Source: CBDFKU01 sp965248975 (GTDB taxonomy: Bacteria > Chloroflexota > Dehalococcoidia > Lucifugimonadales > JAGWBF01). Taken from it: 64,000 bases of DNA. Below the pieces are notes generated by a model. The model was not told the origin of the DNA. It did not search any database and saw only the letters and a program-made list of their open reading frames with translations. Below, one piece after another: positions 8,372 to 15,946 of this stretch. A program made the position numbers and the translations under genes. Positions within the stretch are counted from its first letter, which is position 1. Every line of letters starts with the position of its first letter. The stretch covers positions 248,001-312,000 of the forward strand of contig CBDFKU010000020.1 in NCBI GenBank assembly GCA_965248975.1, written 5' to 3'.

Positions 8372-9970
8372 ATGCGCTTCGACTCCCGACGCTCCACGGT
8401 TCACGCCCGCCAGGGTATGGTCGCCACCAGCCACCCCTTGGCTGCGCAGGCGGGCCTGCGTATGCTAATGGATGGGGGCAACTCGGTGGACGCGGCCGTT
8501 GCGACGGCCGCCGCCCTGAGCGTGGTGGAGCCGTTCTACACCGGCATCGGGGGCGATCTCTTCGCCCTGGTGTGGATGGATCGGGAGAAGCAGGTGCGGG
8601 CCCTCAACGCCAGCGGCCGGGCGCCGGGCGCCGCTTCTCTGGACGAGCTGCTGGGCAAGGGCATGGCCGGGATACCCTCCACGAGCCCCTACGCCATAAC
8701 CGTTCCCGGGACGGTGGACGGCTGGAGCACCCTCCTAACCAGCTATGGTTCGATGCCCCTGTCCAACGTCCTCGCCCCGGCGATCGAGTATGCGGAGAAA
8801 GGGTTTGCTGCCGCCGACATCATCGCCTGGGTTTGGGACCGGGGAATGCCCCAGCTTTCTCAGCATACCTCAGGAGCCGAGCTGATGCTCGACGGCAGGG
8901 CTCCAAGGCAGGGAGAGATCGTCAGGCTGCCGGAGCTCGCGGCGGTGCTCAGGGACATCGCCGAGGGCGGTCCCGATGCCTTCTACAAGGGTAAGCTGGC
9001 GGAGAGGATCGCCGGCTTCGTACAGGAGCGGGGAGGATGGCTCTCGAAGGAAGACATGGCGGACCACACCTCGAACTGGGACGAGCCCATCTCCACCGAC
9101 TACCGCGGGGTGACCTGCTGGGAGTGCCCCCCCAATGGCCATGGTGTGGCTGCGCTGATGGCACTGAACATCGTCGAGGGGTTCGACGTCAAAGCCGGGG
9201 GTTTCCAGACCCCGGGCACCTATCATCACCTGATCGAGGCCATGCGGCTGTCCTTCGCCGACGCCCTGCAGTACGTCGCCGATCCCCGAAAAGTCCCGGT
9301 GCCCGTTGCGGAGCTGCTATCCAAGAGCTACGCTGGCGAGCGCCGTTCGCTGGTAGACCCGGACCGCGCCCTGGACACCGTTTTCCCGGGAAACGTGAAG
9401 GTGGGCGGCGACACGGTCTATATCTCCACCGTGGATGGCGAGGGTAACGCGTGCTCCCTAATCAATAGCCTTTTCGGGATCTTCGGCACCGGGCTGGTCG
9501 TGCCCGGCACCGGTATCGCCCTGCACAACCGGGGGGCCTTGTTCTCCCTGGAGCCGGGCCATCCCAACGCCCTGGAGCCGAACAAGCGGCCCTACCACAC
9601 TATCATCCCGGGCATGGCCACCCGGAACGGCGAGCTGTGGCTCAGCTTCGGAGTCATGGGCGGGTTTCATCAGCCACAGGGACATCTTCAGGTGCTCACC
9701 GGCATGATCGACTTCGGCCTGGACCCTCAGGAAGCGATAAACGCCCTCAGGTTCAACGTGCAGCTGGGCGGTGGAGTGACCCTGGAGGAAGGTCTGCCCC
9801 CCGCCACTATTCTGGATCTCCAGGGGAAGGGGCACGACGTATCCCTGTCGGAGGGGTATAATCGTACTATCAGCTTCGGTGGCGGCCAGATCATCCAGCG
9901 AGACCCCGATACTGGCTTCCTGAGCGGCGGCTCCGACCCACGTAAGGACGGCTGCGCTGTCGGGTGGTGA
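8372..9970 (+). CDS. Gamma-glutamyltransferase family protein
   Basis: A 532-residue Ntn-hydrolase. These are made as a precursor that cuts itself before a Thr, which becomes the nucleophile for gamma-glutamyl transfer or hydrolysis. The N-terminal GMVATSHPLAAQAGLRMLMDGGNSVDAAVA and FYTGIGGDLFALVW are diagnostic. The cleavage region reads GDTVYISTVDGEGNACSL, so Thr348 is in place. The following residues are V-Y-I rather than the usual T-H-Y, so this is a distant member. The Gly-Gly oxyanion site is FGVMGGFHQPQGH. No signal peptide is visible, unlike periplasmic GGT, which suggests cytoplasmic action on a different gamma-glutamyl or amide substrate (inference). Confidence 0.88.
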   Translation: MRFDSRRSTVHARQGMVATSHPLAAQAGLRMLMDGGNSVDAAVATAAALSVVEPFYTGIGGDLFALVWMDREKQVRALNASGRAPGAASLDELLGKGMAGIPSTSPYAITVPGTVDGWSTLLTSYGSMPLSNVLAPAIEYAEKGFAAADIIAWVWDRGMPQLSQHTSGAELMLDGRAPRQGEIVRLPELAAVLRDIAEGGPDAFYKGKLAERIAGFVQERGGWLSKEDMADHTSNWDEPISTDYRGVTCWECPPNGHGVAALMALNIVEGFDVKAGGFQTPGTYHHLIEAMRLSFADALQYVADPRKVPVPVAELLSKSYAGERRSLVDPDRALDTVFPGNVKVGGDTVYISTVDGEGNACSLINSLFGIFGTGLVVPGTGIALHNRGALFSLEPGHPNALEPNKRPYHTIIPGMATRNGELWLSFGVMGGFHQPQGHLQVLTGMIDFGLDPQEAINALRFNVQLGGGVTLEEGLPPATILDLQGKGHDVSLSEGYNRTISFGGGQIIQRDPDTGFLSGGSDPRKDGCAVGW

Positions 9971-10033
9971 GGGTCGCCCTGACTGTCGATCCCATGCCAA
10001 CCCTGAATTCAAGCGCCTCCAAGGGGAAACCAC

Positions 10034-11392
10034 ATGGCAGCAATGGTCCAGGCGGTGAACCTGACCCAGGCCTATGACCTGGGAGAAGAGCAGGTCTACG
10101 TCTTGAATGGAGCCTCCCTGGAGATTAACCAGGGCGAGCTTCTGGCCATCGTAGGACGGCCGGGCTCGGGTAAGTCCACGCTGCTCCACATCCTGGGCTG
10201 TCTGCGACGGCCCGATTCTGGGCGGGTCCGCATCGAGGGGCTGGACGTCACAAGGCTGGACGACGAAGAGCTGGGTCGGGTCCGCAACGAGAGGATCGGG
10301 TTCGTCTTCCAGGCTTTCAACCTTTTGCCCAAAGAGAATGTCCTGGGCAACGTTGAGGTCCCCTTGAAAAAACGGGGAGTAGACGCCTGGACCGCTCGGG
10401 AGAGGGCAGAGGAAGTGCTCCGGTATGTCGGGTTAGGCACCCGCCTCGATAACCAGCTGGGGCGGCTTTCCCTGCCGCAGCGCCAGGCTGTGGCCATCGC
10501 CCGCGCCATTGCCGGTAATCCCGCGGTAATCATCGCCGATGAGCCCACAAGGGCTATGGACTCCACGTCCCAGGAAGAGGTCATCGGCCTGCTCCAGAAG
10601 CTCAACGCCGCAGGCCGTACTGTAGCTATAGCCACCACCGATCCCGGCGTGGCCAGGTACTGCACCCGGTCGGTAAAGATCTCAGGAGGACTAACCGAAG
10701 ACCAGGGCCCGGTCTCCAGGAGACGCATCATCCCCCCTTCCAGGATAGCCGGGGGGCCGTCTGAGGCATACGAGAGGGAGGCTGTGGTGTGCCCCAGGTG
10801 CAGCTTGGGGAACTTCAGCGACGAGGAATTCTGCAAACGCTGCAAGACTCCCCTCCACCTGACGGAAGACGAGGAGGAGTCGATTGAGGGGCGGGTCAGC
10901 GGCACCGACGCTCAGTGGCTGGGCCCCGAGAGCGATACAGATGAGCAAGAGGAGGTCACTCCGGGCGGCCTGACCGAAGAACTGGCGGCTGTACCCATAT
11001 TCTCCGGGCTGGGCTCCAAAAGCCTGCTGAAGGTCGTGCCCTCCCTGGAGAGGCGTGAGTTCTCGCTGGGCCAGGAGATACTGAAACAGGGAGACCTCGG
11101 CGACTCCTTTTACATCATCAGAGACGGTAAGGTGAGAGTGGTCCTGGAGCGTGGCGATGACCAGGGGGTCGTCGTGGCCGAGCTTGGCCCCAGGGAGGGC
11201 TTCGGGGAAATGGCCCTCCTTACCGACCAGCCCCGCTCGGCTACCGTGACGGCCACGACAGCTGTCGACACGTGGAGACTGTCCGCCCAGGCCTTCCAGG
11301 CGCTGCTGGGGGAAAACCTCTCCCTGGCCCTCTACTTCAACCGCATCCTGAGCCAGCGCCTAAGGACACTCCAGGAGAGGATAGTCCCCTAA
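10034..11392 (+). CDS. ABC ATPase fused to a zinc ribbon and a cyclic-nucleotide-binding domain
   Basis: A 452-residue protein. Residues 1-220 form a LolD/MacB-like ABC ATPase: Walker A GRPGSGKST (41-49), Q-loop at Q93, Walker B VIIADE (165-170). The signature is LSLPQ instead of LSGGQ, and the switch-His position reads TTDP (T201/T202), so hydrolysis may be weak. Residues 253-270 hold two CxxC pairs (C253, C256, C267, C270), a zinc ribbon. An acidic linker leads to a cNMP-binding domain (~318-430) with an intact phosphate cassette (FGEMALLTDQPRSATV). No permease gene is adjacent. A transport or regulatory ATPase gated by cyclic nucleotide is an inference. The gene lies 60 bases upstream of the L21 operon and may be read on its own. 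Confidence 0.8.
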   Translation: MAAMVQAVNLTQAYDLGEEQVYVLNGASLEINQGELLAIVGRPGSGKSTLLHILGCLRRPDSGRVRIEGLDVTRLDDEELGRVRNERIGFVFQAFNLLPKENVLGNVEVPLKKRGVDAWTARERAEEVLRYVGLGTRLDNQLGRLSLPQRQAVAIARAIAGNPAVIIADEPTRAMDSTSQEEVIGLLQKLNAAGRTVAIATTDPGVARYCTRSVKISGGLTEDQGPVSRRRIIPPSRIAGGPSEAYEREAVVCPRCSLGNFSDEEFCKRCKTPLHLTEDEEESIEGRVSGTDAQWLGPESDTDEQEEVTPGGLTEELAAVPIFSGLGSKSLLKVVPSLERREFSLGQEILKQGDLGDSFYIIRDGKVRVVLERGDDQGVVVAELGPREGFGEMALLTDQPRSATVTATTAVDTWRLSAQAFQALLGENLSLALYFNRILSQRLRTLQERIVP

Positions 11393-11402
11393 GCGTCTCG
11401 CC

Positions 11403-11432
11403 TTGACACTTCCCGCGGACCCTCCCTACAAT
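11403..11432 (+). promoter_or_regulatory. Strong sigma70-like promoter for rplU-rpmA-rpmE
   Basis: A perfect TTGACA (11403-11408), an 18-base spacer and TACAAT (11427-11432), just after the preceding stop. The start codon is ~20 bases downstream with AAAGGAAAA between, so the leader is very short. No L20-type leader structure is visible. Confidence 0.8.
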
Positions 11433-11451
11433 GTAGCGAAAGGAAAATGCT

Positions 11452-12120
11452 ATGACTATGACCTATGCAATCGTAAGGACCGGAGGGAAGCAGTACACGG
11501 TCAAGCCCGGCGACGTGCTTGACGTGGACAAGCTTCCCGTAGACGAGGGCTCCTCAATGGAGCTCAATGACGTGCTGGCCGTCTCCAGGGACGGTGAGCT
11601 CATCGTCGGCAACCCGCTGGTGCCCGAGGCCAGCGTCATTGCGGAGGTGCGGGACCAGCATCGGGACAAAAAGGTCATCGTTTTCAAGTACAAGCGGAAG
11701 GTCCGCTACCGCCGGAAGAAGGGCCACCGACAGCCCTACACCAGGCTGGCCATCACCGCCATCGTGCTGGACGGACAGGAGATCGGGATCTGGTACCGGC
11801 CCGAGCCCCAGGCCAAGGCTGAACCTCTCGTGGAAGAGGAAGAGCCGGTGGAGGACGAGGCCGTTCTGGCGGATGTGGAAGAGGCGGAAGCGGTTCCAGC
11901 AGAGGAACCGGAGGACGACGAGGCTGAGCTGGTGGATGAGGACCTTCCGACGGCCGAGCTGGAAGAAGAGGCTGTAGCTGAAGAGCCAGTCGCCGAAGTC
12001 GAGGAAGAGAATCTCGATGAGCCTGAAGGCATCCAATCCACAGAGGGTCCGGAAGATGAGTTGGCCGAGCCCGAAGTAGAAGCCTCCGGCGAAGAAGAGG
12101 AGAACAAGGATGGCGCATAA
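11452..12120 (+). CDS. rplU: Large ribosomal subunit protein L21 with long acidic C-terminal tail
   Basis: Residues 1-~106 are a normal L21 (YAIVRTGGKQYTVKPGDVLDVDKL, then VFKYKRKVRYRRKKGHRQPYTRLAI), which binds 23S rRNA next to L20. The family is about 100-105 residues; this protein is 222. The extra ~105 residues are a low-complexity tail with about 48 Glu or Asp, spaced with Pro, Ala and Val. The tail overlaps the rpmA start by 11 bases, so translation is coupled. The reading frame is clean, without a stop or shift at the join, so the extension looks genuine. Confidence 0.95.
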   Translation: MTMTYAIVRTGGKQYTVKPGDVLDVDKLPVDEGSSMELNDVLAVSRDGELIVGNPLVPEASVIAEVRDQHRDKKVIVFKYKRKVRYRRKKGHRQPYTRLAITAIVLDGQEIGIWYRPEPQAKAEPLVEEEEPVEDEAVLADVEEAEAVPAEEPEDDEAELVDEDLPTAELEEEAVAEEPVAEVEEENLDEPEGIQSTEGPEDELAEPEVEASGEEEENKDGA

Positions 12121-12379
12121 AAAGGCCGGAGGCAGCTCCCGAAACGGACGAGACAGCAAATCCAAGCGGCTGGGCGTGAAGCGTTTCGACGGCGAGAAAG
12201 TCATCGCGGGCAACATAATCATGAGGCAGCGAGGTACCCGCATTTTCCCGGGACGCAACGTCGGCCTGGGCCGGGACTACACCCTCTTCGCCCTCCTGGA
12301 CGGTAAGGTGAAGTTCGAGTGGTTCAAGAAGGGTCGGCGCATGGCCAGCGTGTATCCCCCAGAACCAACGGAAGGTTAG
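12110..12379 (+). CDS. rpmA: Large ribosomal subunit protein L27
   Basis: An 89-residue L27 located at the peptidyl-transferase centre: MAHKKAGGSSRNGRDSKSKRLGVKRFDGE, IMRQRGTRIFPGRNVGLGRDYTLFAL. It starts directly with AHKKAGG and has no Firmicutes-type N-terminal extension that needs cleavage. It overlaps the end of rplU and is followed three bases later by rpmE. Confidence 0.97.
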   Translation: MAHKKAGGSSRNGRDSKSKRLGVKRFDGEKVIAGNIIMRQRGTRIFPGRNVGLGRDYTLFALLDGKVKFEWFKKGRRMASVYPPEPTEG

Positions 12380-12382
12380 TAG

Positions 12383-12592
12383 ATGAAGAAAGACATACAT
12401 CCCAATTACCATGTCGCGACGGTTACCTGCTCCTGCGGCAACACCTTCGTGACCGGGGCCACCAAGCCCGCTCTAAGGGTTGAGATCTGCAGCAGGTGTC
12501 ACCCCTTTTATAGCGGACAGCAGCGAGTGGTCGATACCGAGGGCAGGATAGAGCGTCTGAGGAGACGGTTTAACCTCCCCGAAAACAGCTAG
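12383..12592 (+). CDS. rpmE: Large ribosomal subunit protein L31 (zinc-binding type)
   Basis: A 69-residue L31: MKKDIHPNYHVATVTCSCGNTF, then EICSRCHPFYSGQQRVVDTEGRIERLRRRF. The CSC and CSRC cysteines make it the zinc-containing C+ form. It is the third gene of the L21-L27-L31 operon and is followed by a hairpin. Confidence 0.97.
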   Translation: MKKDIHPNYHVATVTCSCGNTFVTGATKPALRVEICSRCHPFYSGQQRVVDTEGRIERLRRRFNLPENS

Positions 12593-12610
12593 ACATACAC
12601 GACACGGCTG

Positions 12611-12663
12611 AGAGGGGGTCGGGGCTCCGGCACGGACCGGCCGGAGGGATCCCGCCCCCCTTT
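12611..12663 (+). terminator. GC-rich hairpin after rpmE
   Basis: A left arm running from GGGGGTCGGGGCTCCGG pairs, with a small bulge, with CCGGAGGGATCCCGCCCCCC. It is followed only by TTTAA. It is probably an intrinsic terminator or processing stem at the end of the ribosomal operon; the short T run keeps this moderate. Confidence 0.55.
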
Positions 12664-12686
12664 AACGTTCGTGAGGAAAGGTAACC

Positions 12687-13667
12687 TTGGCGGAGCAGCA
12701 GTTTTTCTACGGCGGCCAAGCCGTCATAGAAGGCGTCATGATTCGGGGACGGCGCACCTTCAGTCTGGCCGTGCGCCGTCTCAACGGCCAGATATACACA
12801 GTCTCTGAGCCCCTAAGTCAGCTGTATACCGGCCGATTGAGGAGAGTCCCCTTCCTGCGGGGCATCATCGTGCTAATCGAGACCCTGACGCTGGGGATCA
12901 AGGCCCTCAACCGGTCCGCCAACGTGGCCATGGAGGACCAGACCGAGGGCCAGGAAGAGATGCCCGGCTGGCTCATGGGGGTGACCCTTGCCGTGGCCCT
13001 GGTCCTGGGAGTCGCCCTCTTCTTCATCATGCCCCTCTTCGCCACGCGGCCCCTGGAGGACGTCTTGTCGTCGGATCCCCTGGTGAACTTCATCGAGGGG
13101 CTGATCAGGTTGGCGGTGCTGGTGGCCTACATCGGGCTCATCGGCCTGATGCGGGACATCCGGCGGGTCTTCGCCTATCACGGCGCGGAGCACATGGCGG
13201 TCCACACTCACGAGGCCGGCCTTGCCCTGGAGGTGGACAACGTACGTCGATTCCCGACTGCCCACCCCAGATGCGGGACCGCGTTTCTGCTGACTGTAAT
13301 GGTGGTGGCCATCGTAGTGTTCGCCTTCGTGGGCCGAGACCCGCTGTGGTGGCTGGTGCTGTCCCGGATCGTCCTGATCCCGGTCATCGCCGGCATAAGC
13401 TATGAAGTGATCCGTTTCAGCGGCGCTCACCACGGCAGCCCGCTGACCAGGATGATCACCTATCCGGGGATGCTGCTGCAGAGCTTGACCACTCGTGTCC
13501 CGGACGACAGCCAGATAGAGGTGGCTATCTACGCCATGGAGACGGCGCTGGCGGCCGACGAAGGCCGGCAGCCGGTCCTAGGGACCGAGGAGATCGAGGT
13601 CCCGGCGGAGGGTGAGCTGCCCCTGCCAGAGACAGGTCCGGCACCCTCGATGGGCGGAGATGGCTAG
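12687..13667 (+). CDS. DUF1385 (YqhQ-like) membrane protein
   Basis: A 326-residue DUF1385 protein. The diagnostic N-terminus is FYGGQAVIEGVMIRGRRTFSLAVRR, and the conserved middle is VFAYHGAEHMAVHTHEAGL.LEVDNVRRFPTAHPRCGTAFLL. Four to five hydrophobic segments are visible (~95-120, ~128-150, ~198-216, ~219-240). The His/Glu/Cys cluster on the conserved block hints at metal binding. The start is TTG at 12687, chosen because GAGGAAAGG lies seven bases upstream and the family N-terminus begins here. The C-terminal ~45 residues are acidic and Pro-rich. Function is not established. Confidence 0.85.
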   Translation: MAEQQFFYGGQAVIEGVMIRGRRTFSLAVRRLNGQIYTVSEPLSQLYTGRLRRVPFLRGIIVLIETLTLGIKALNRSANVAMEDQTEGQEEMPGWLMGVTLAVALVLGVALFFIMPLFATRPLEDVLSSDPLVNFIEGLIRLAVLVAYIGLIGLMRDIRRVFAYHGAEHMAVHTHEAGLALEVDNVRRFPTAHPRCGTAFLLTVMVVAIVVFAFVGRDPLWWLVLSRIVLIPVIAGISYEVIRFSGAHHGSPLTRMITYPGMLLQSLTTRVPDDSQIEVAIYAMETALAADEGRQPVLGTEEIEVPAEGELPLPETGPAPSMGGDG

Positions 13668-13676
13668 TCCCACGGC

Positions 13677-14159
13677 TCAGGGGTTCCCTAGCAGATAGTC
13701 CCTGACCAGCTCCAGGGTGGCCCGGGCCGTGTTCTCCCGGTTGAAGTTGCGGTCGCCATCCCAGTGAAGCTCCCGAGTGGTCCCAGTTCCGTCTCCTACG
13801 GCCACGCCGATATGGAATGTGCCGATGGGAATACCCGGAGAACCCCCGGCGGGCCCGGCTACGCCCGTAGTGGAGACGCCGAGGTCGGTGCCCAGGAGGT
13901 CCCGGGCCTTGCGGGCCATCTCCAGGGCCGTTGCGGGGCTGACCGTGCCTTCCCTGTCCAGCAGCTCCTGGGATACACCTAGGACTTTGGCCTTGGAGCC
14001 TCCAGTGTAAGCGATCACGCCGCCGTAAAAGTATCGAGAGCTGCCGGGCACGCTGCAGAGCATGGAGCCCACCAGTCCGGCGGTGCAGGCTTCGGCCACG
14101 GCTATTGTCAGCCCGCGCTCCTTGAGCAGCTCGCCGACCTCCTCCTCGATCCTGGGCAT
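13677..14159 (-). CDS. CinA C-terminal domain protein (nicotinamide-nucleotide amidohydrolase type)
   Basis: A 160-residue stand-alone CinA-C/PncC domain, which in characterised members deamidates NMN for NAD recycling. Motifs are TIAVAEACTAGLVGSML (family AESCTGG; here A and A replace S and the first G), GGVIAYTGGSKAKVLGV, and VSTTGVAGPAGGSPGIPIGTFHIGV. The substitution of Ser by Ala in the first motif is notable because that Ser is part of the active site in PncC. Activity is therefore uncertain. The start follows GAGGAGGG. It converges on the DUF1385 gene. Confidence 0.85.
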   Translation of the reverse strand: MPRIEEEVGELLKERGLTIAVAEACTAGLVGSMLCSVPGSSRYFYGGVIAYTGGSKAKVLGVSQELLDREGTVSPATALEMARKARDLLGTDLGVSTTGVAGPAGGSPGIPIGTFHIGVAVGDGTGTTRELHWDGDRNFNRENTARATLELVRDYLLGNP

Positions 14160-14206
14160 CTCTCACCCTCCTCGTGCTTGGGTCGCCTGTGATATTGCTG
14201 CGGCTC

Positions 14207-14270
14207 ATGGTTCTGGCAGGTTCACCATGACCGGACGTTCTTCACGCTCAGCCTGAGCTTGTCGAAGGCC
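14207..14270. repeat. Dispersed intergenic palindromic repeat, copy A
   Basis: An imperfect palindrome beginning ATGGTTCTGGCAGGTTCACC and ending CCTGAGCTTGTCGAAGG. It has the same architecture as 19582-19645 and the half copy at 53174-53198. It lies between the CinA-C and haloacid dehalogenase genes. Confidence 0.6.
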
Positions 14271-14328
14271 TCCGTACACCATCTCAGCGGGGCTCACCCG
14301 ATCCGAGAACAGTTCGTGATCCTACGGC

Positions 14329-15027
14329 CTACCGGTTCAAGAGGTCGGCCAGTTCCGTGAGGGAGCTTACAGCGACGTCAGGCGTTACGCCCAGCTCGTC
14401 CAGCGTGGCTCCCGAGCGATTCACCCAGCAGGTCCACAGCCCGAAGGCTCCTGCTCCGACCACGTCCCACGAGTTGGAGGAGACGAAGCCCACGTCGCCC
14501 TGATCCACTCCCAGCGTCTCGGCGGCCAGGCGATAGACCATGGGGCTGGGCTTGTAAGTCCGCACCTGGTCGGCGCTGATGACATGGGTAAAGGCGGACG
14601 CCAGGCCGGATTGCTCCAGCATCTCATTCAGCATAGCGGGGGATCCGTTGGAGAGGATCGCCAGCCGGTAACCGGAGAGCGCATTCAGGCCCGGGAGGGC
14701 ATCCGGGTACGGCTCCAGTGAGAGATACTCCCGTGCCAGCCGGTCACGCTGGGAAGGCTCACAACCCAAGCCCAGGGCGTTGCAAGCGTAGTCTAAGGCC
14801 CTCCCGGAAACGGCCCAGAAATCTTCGAAGCGGTCCATCAGGCTGAGGAGCCAGGTGTACTCCAGCTGCTTGGCGCGCCAAAGACCGGACAGGGACGCGC
14901 CTTTTCCAGGGAAGGCCTTTTCGCAGGCGGCCACCACCGAGTCGACGTTGAACAGCGTCCCGTAAGCGTCGAAGGCCAGCGCTTCGATGCGGCGGCTCGC
15001 CTTTGCTTGTGACGGCGCATCCGGCAT
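14329..15027 (-). CDS. Haloacid dehalogenase, type II (HAD superfamily)
   Basis: A 232-residue L-2-haloacid dehalogenase-like enzyme. The Asp nucleophile is D20 in LAFDAYGTLFNVDSV. Also seen are AILSNGSPAMLNEML (motif II Ser), DQVRTYKPSPMVYRLA (motif III Lys) and GDVGFVSSNSWDVVGAGAFG (motif IV). This matches type II dehalogenases, which release halide from 2-haloacids by an ester intermediate. A general phosphatase cannot be ruled out, but the YKPSP and SSNSWDV blocks favour dehalogenase. The ATG at 15027 follows GGGAGGTG; an ATG at 15051 overlapping the isochorismatase stop is possible. It is second in a two-gene operon. Confidence 0.88.
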   Translation of the reverse strand: MPDAPSQAKASRRIEALAFDAYGTLFNVDSVVAACEKAFPGKGASLSGLWRAKQLEYTWLLSLMDRFEDFWAVSGRALDYACNALGLGCEPSQRDRLAREYLSLEPYPDALPGLNALSGYRLAILSNGSPAMLNEMLEQSGLASAFTHVISADQVRTYKPSPMVYRLAAETLGVDQGDVGFVSSNSWDVVGAGAFGLWTCWVNRSGATLDELGVTPDVAVSSLTELADLLNR

Positions 15028-15050
15028 GTCACCTCCCTGGCCCGAGATCA

Positions 15051-15647
15051 TCACGCAAGCGCGGCGATGACCTCGTCGGTGTTGCGGACCCGCACCAGCA
15101 GGGGCAGCACATGTTTTATGGTCATCTCGTGGACCTCCAGCTCGCCGGCGGTGCAGCAGTCGCTGACCACCACGCACTGCATGTCCCGGTTCCGGGCGTC
15201 CCTGGCCGTCCCCTCGACGCTGCGCTGGGTGGATATGCCCCCGACCAGGATGGTTTCGGTGCCCAGGGACCTGAGGATGTTGTCCAGGTTGGTGCCGTAG
15301 AAGGCGCTGAAGCGAGTCTTCACGACGATGTAGTCCTCGGGCCGGGGCGGTAGCTCGTCTATCACCTCCACCGCCGGAGTCCCTGCTACCATGGTGCCGC
15401 CGCCTCCGCCGACGTCGGAGATGGTCTTGGGGGCGTCGGCGTTGTCTTCCCTGCGATAGGTCGTGATGTAGATCAGCGGCGTGCCTATCGAGCGGCAGTG
15501 GTCCACCAGCTTCTTGGTCTGGCGCACTATCTCCTCCCGACCCGGAGGCGTGGTGTAGGGAGGGCCGGCGCCCTTTACCACCGTGTTGATCATGTCCACC
15601 ATGATAAAGGCGCAGCTCTTGGGGTCCAGCTTCAGGGTTTCGGCCAT
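15051..15647 (-). CDS. Isochorismatase-family hydrolase with Ser at the catalytic Cys position
   Basis: 198 residues from the ATG preceded by AGGAGGTG. The family Asp is D18 (FIMVDMINTVV) and the Lys is K110 (VVKTRFSAFYGTNLDNIL). The block that normally carries the nucleophilic Cys reads GGISTQRSVEGTARDA, with Ser143 where Cys is expected. Family members include amidases (nicotinamidase, N-carbamoylsarcosine hydrolase) that need Cys and isochorismatases that do not. The Ser therefore argues against a standard amidase. It forms an operon with the haloacid dehalogenase downstream. Confidence 0.85.
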   Translation of the reverse strand: MAETLKLDPKSCAFIMVDMINTVVKGAGPPYTTPPGREEIVRQTKKLVDHCRSIGTPLIYITTYRREDNADAPKTISDVGGGGGTMVAGTPAVEVIDELPPRPEDYIVVKTRFSAFYGTNLDNILRSLGTETILVGGISTQRSVEGTARDARNRDMQCVVVSDCCTAGELEVHEMTIKHVLPLLVRVRNTDEVIAALA

Positions 15648-15716
15648 AGGGCACCTCCTGGGGATTGAAGACGTTCTGTGGCGCGCCAGGATCGGGATAG
15701 TCAGCCTGTGGCAACG

Positions 15717-15746
15717 ATTATAGGGGTGCCCTCGACCGGGGGTCAA
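15717..15746 (-). promoter_or_regulatory. Sigma70-like promoter for the isochorismatase-dehalogenase operon
   Basis: On the minus strand TTGACC (15741-15746), 18 bases, then perfect TATAAT (15717-15722). It gives a ~60-base leader. Confidence 0.7.
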
Positions 15747-15821
15747 ATAGGTTACCCTCGCCTCTGCCCATGCTCCCTTAGGGAGAGGGCCGGCCGTGGG
15801 CCGGGGAGAAGGCGACCGCCC

Positions 15822-15850
15822 TTGACGGTCTCCGGGGTTCTCGCTACAAT
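15822..15850 (+). promoter_or_regulatory. Sigma70-like promoter for the CoA-transferase operon
   Basis: TTGACG (15822-15827), 17 bases, TACAAT (15845-15850), about 100 bases before the CoA-transferase ATG. A hairpin-forming GC-rich run (GGGCCGGCCGTGGGCC) lies just upstream at ~15787-15802. Confidence 0.7.
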
Positions 15851-15946
15851 GGCCCTCGGCGGCAATGCCAGCCTAAGCACGGGTTCAAGACCGGTCCCAT
15901 CAATTCCATCCCTTCTATCTCCAGCTAGCTGTCAAGGAGAACGGCC

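Noticed and set aside
15051..15714. A continuous minus-strand frame from 15714 through the dehalogenase (461 residues)
   Set aside because: The N-terminal half is Gly/Arg/His-rich shadow of the isochorismatase gene. The dehalogenase has its own ATG with GGGAGGTG at 15027.
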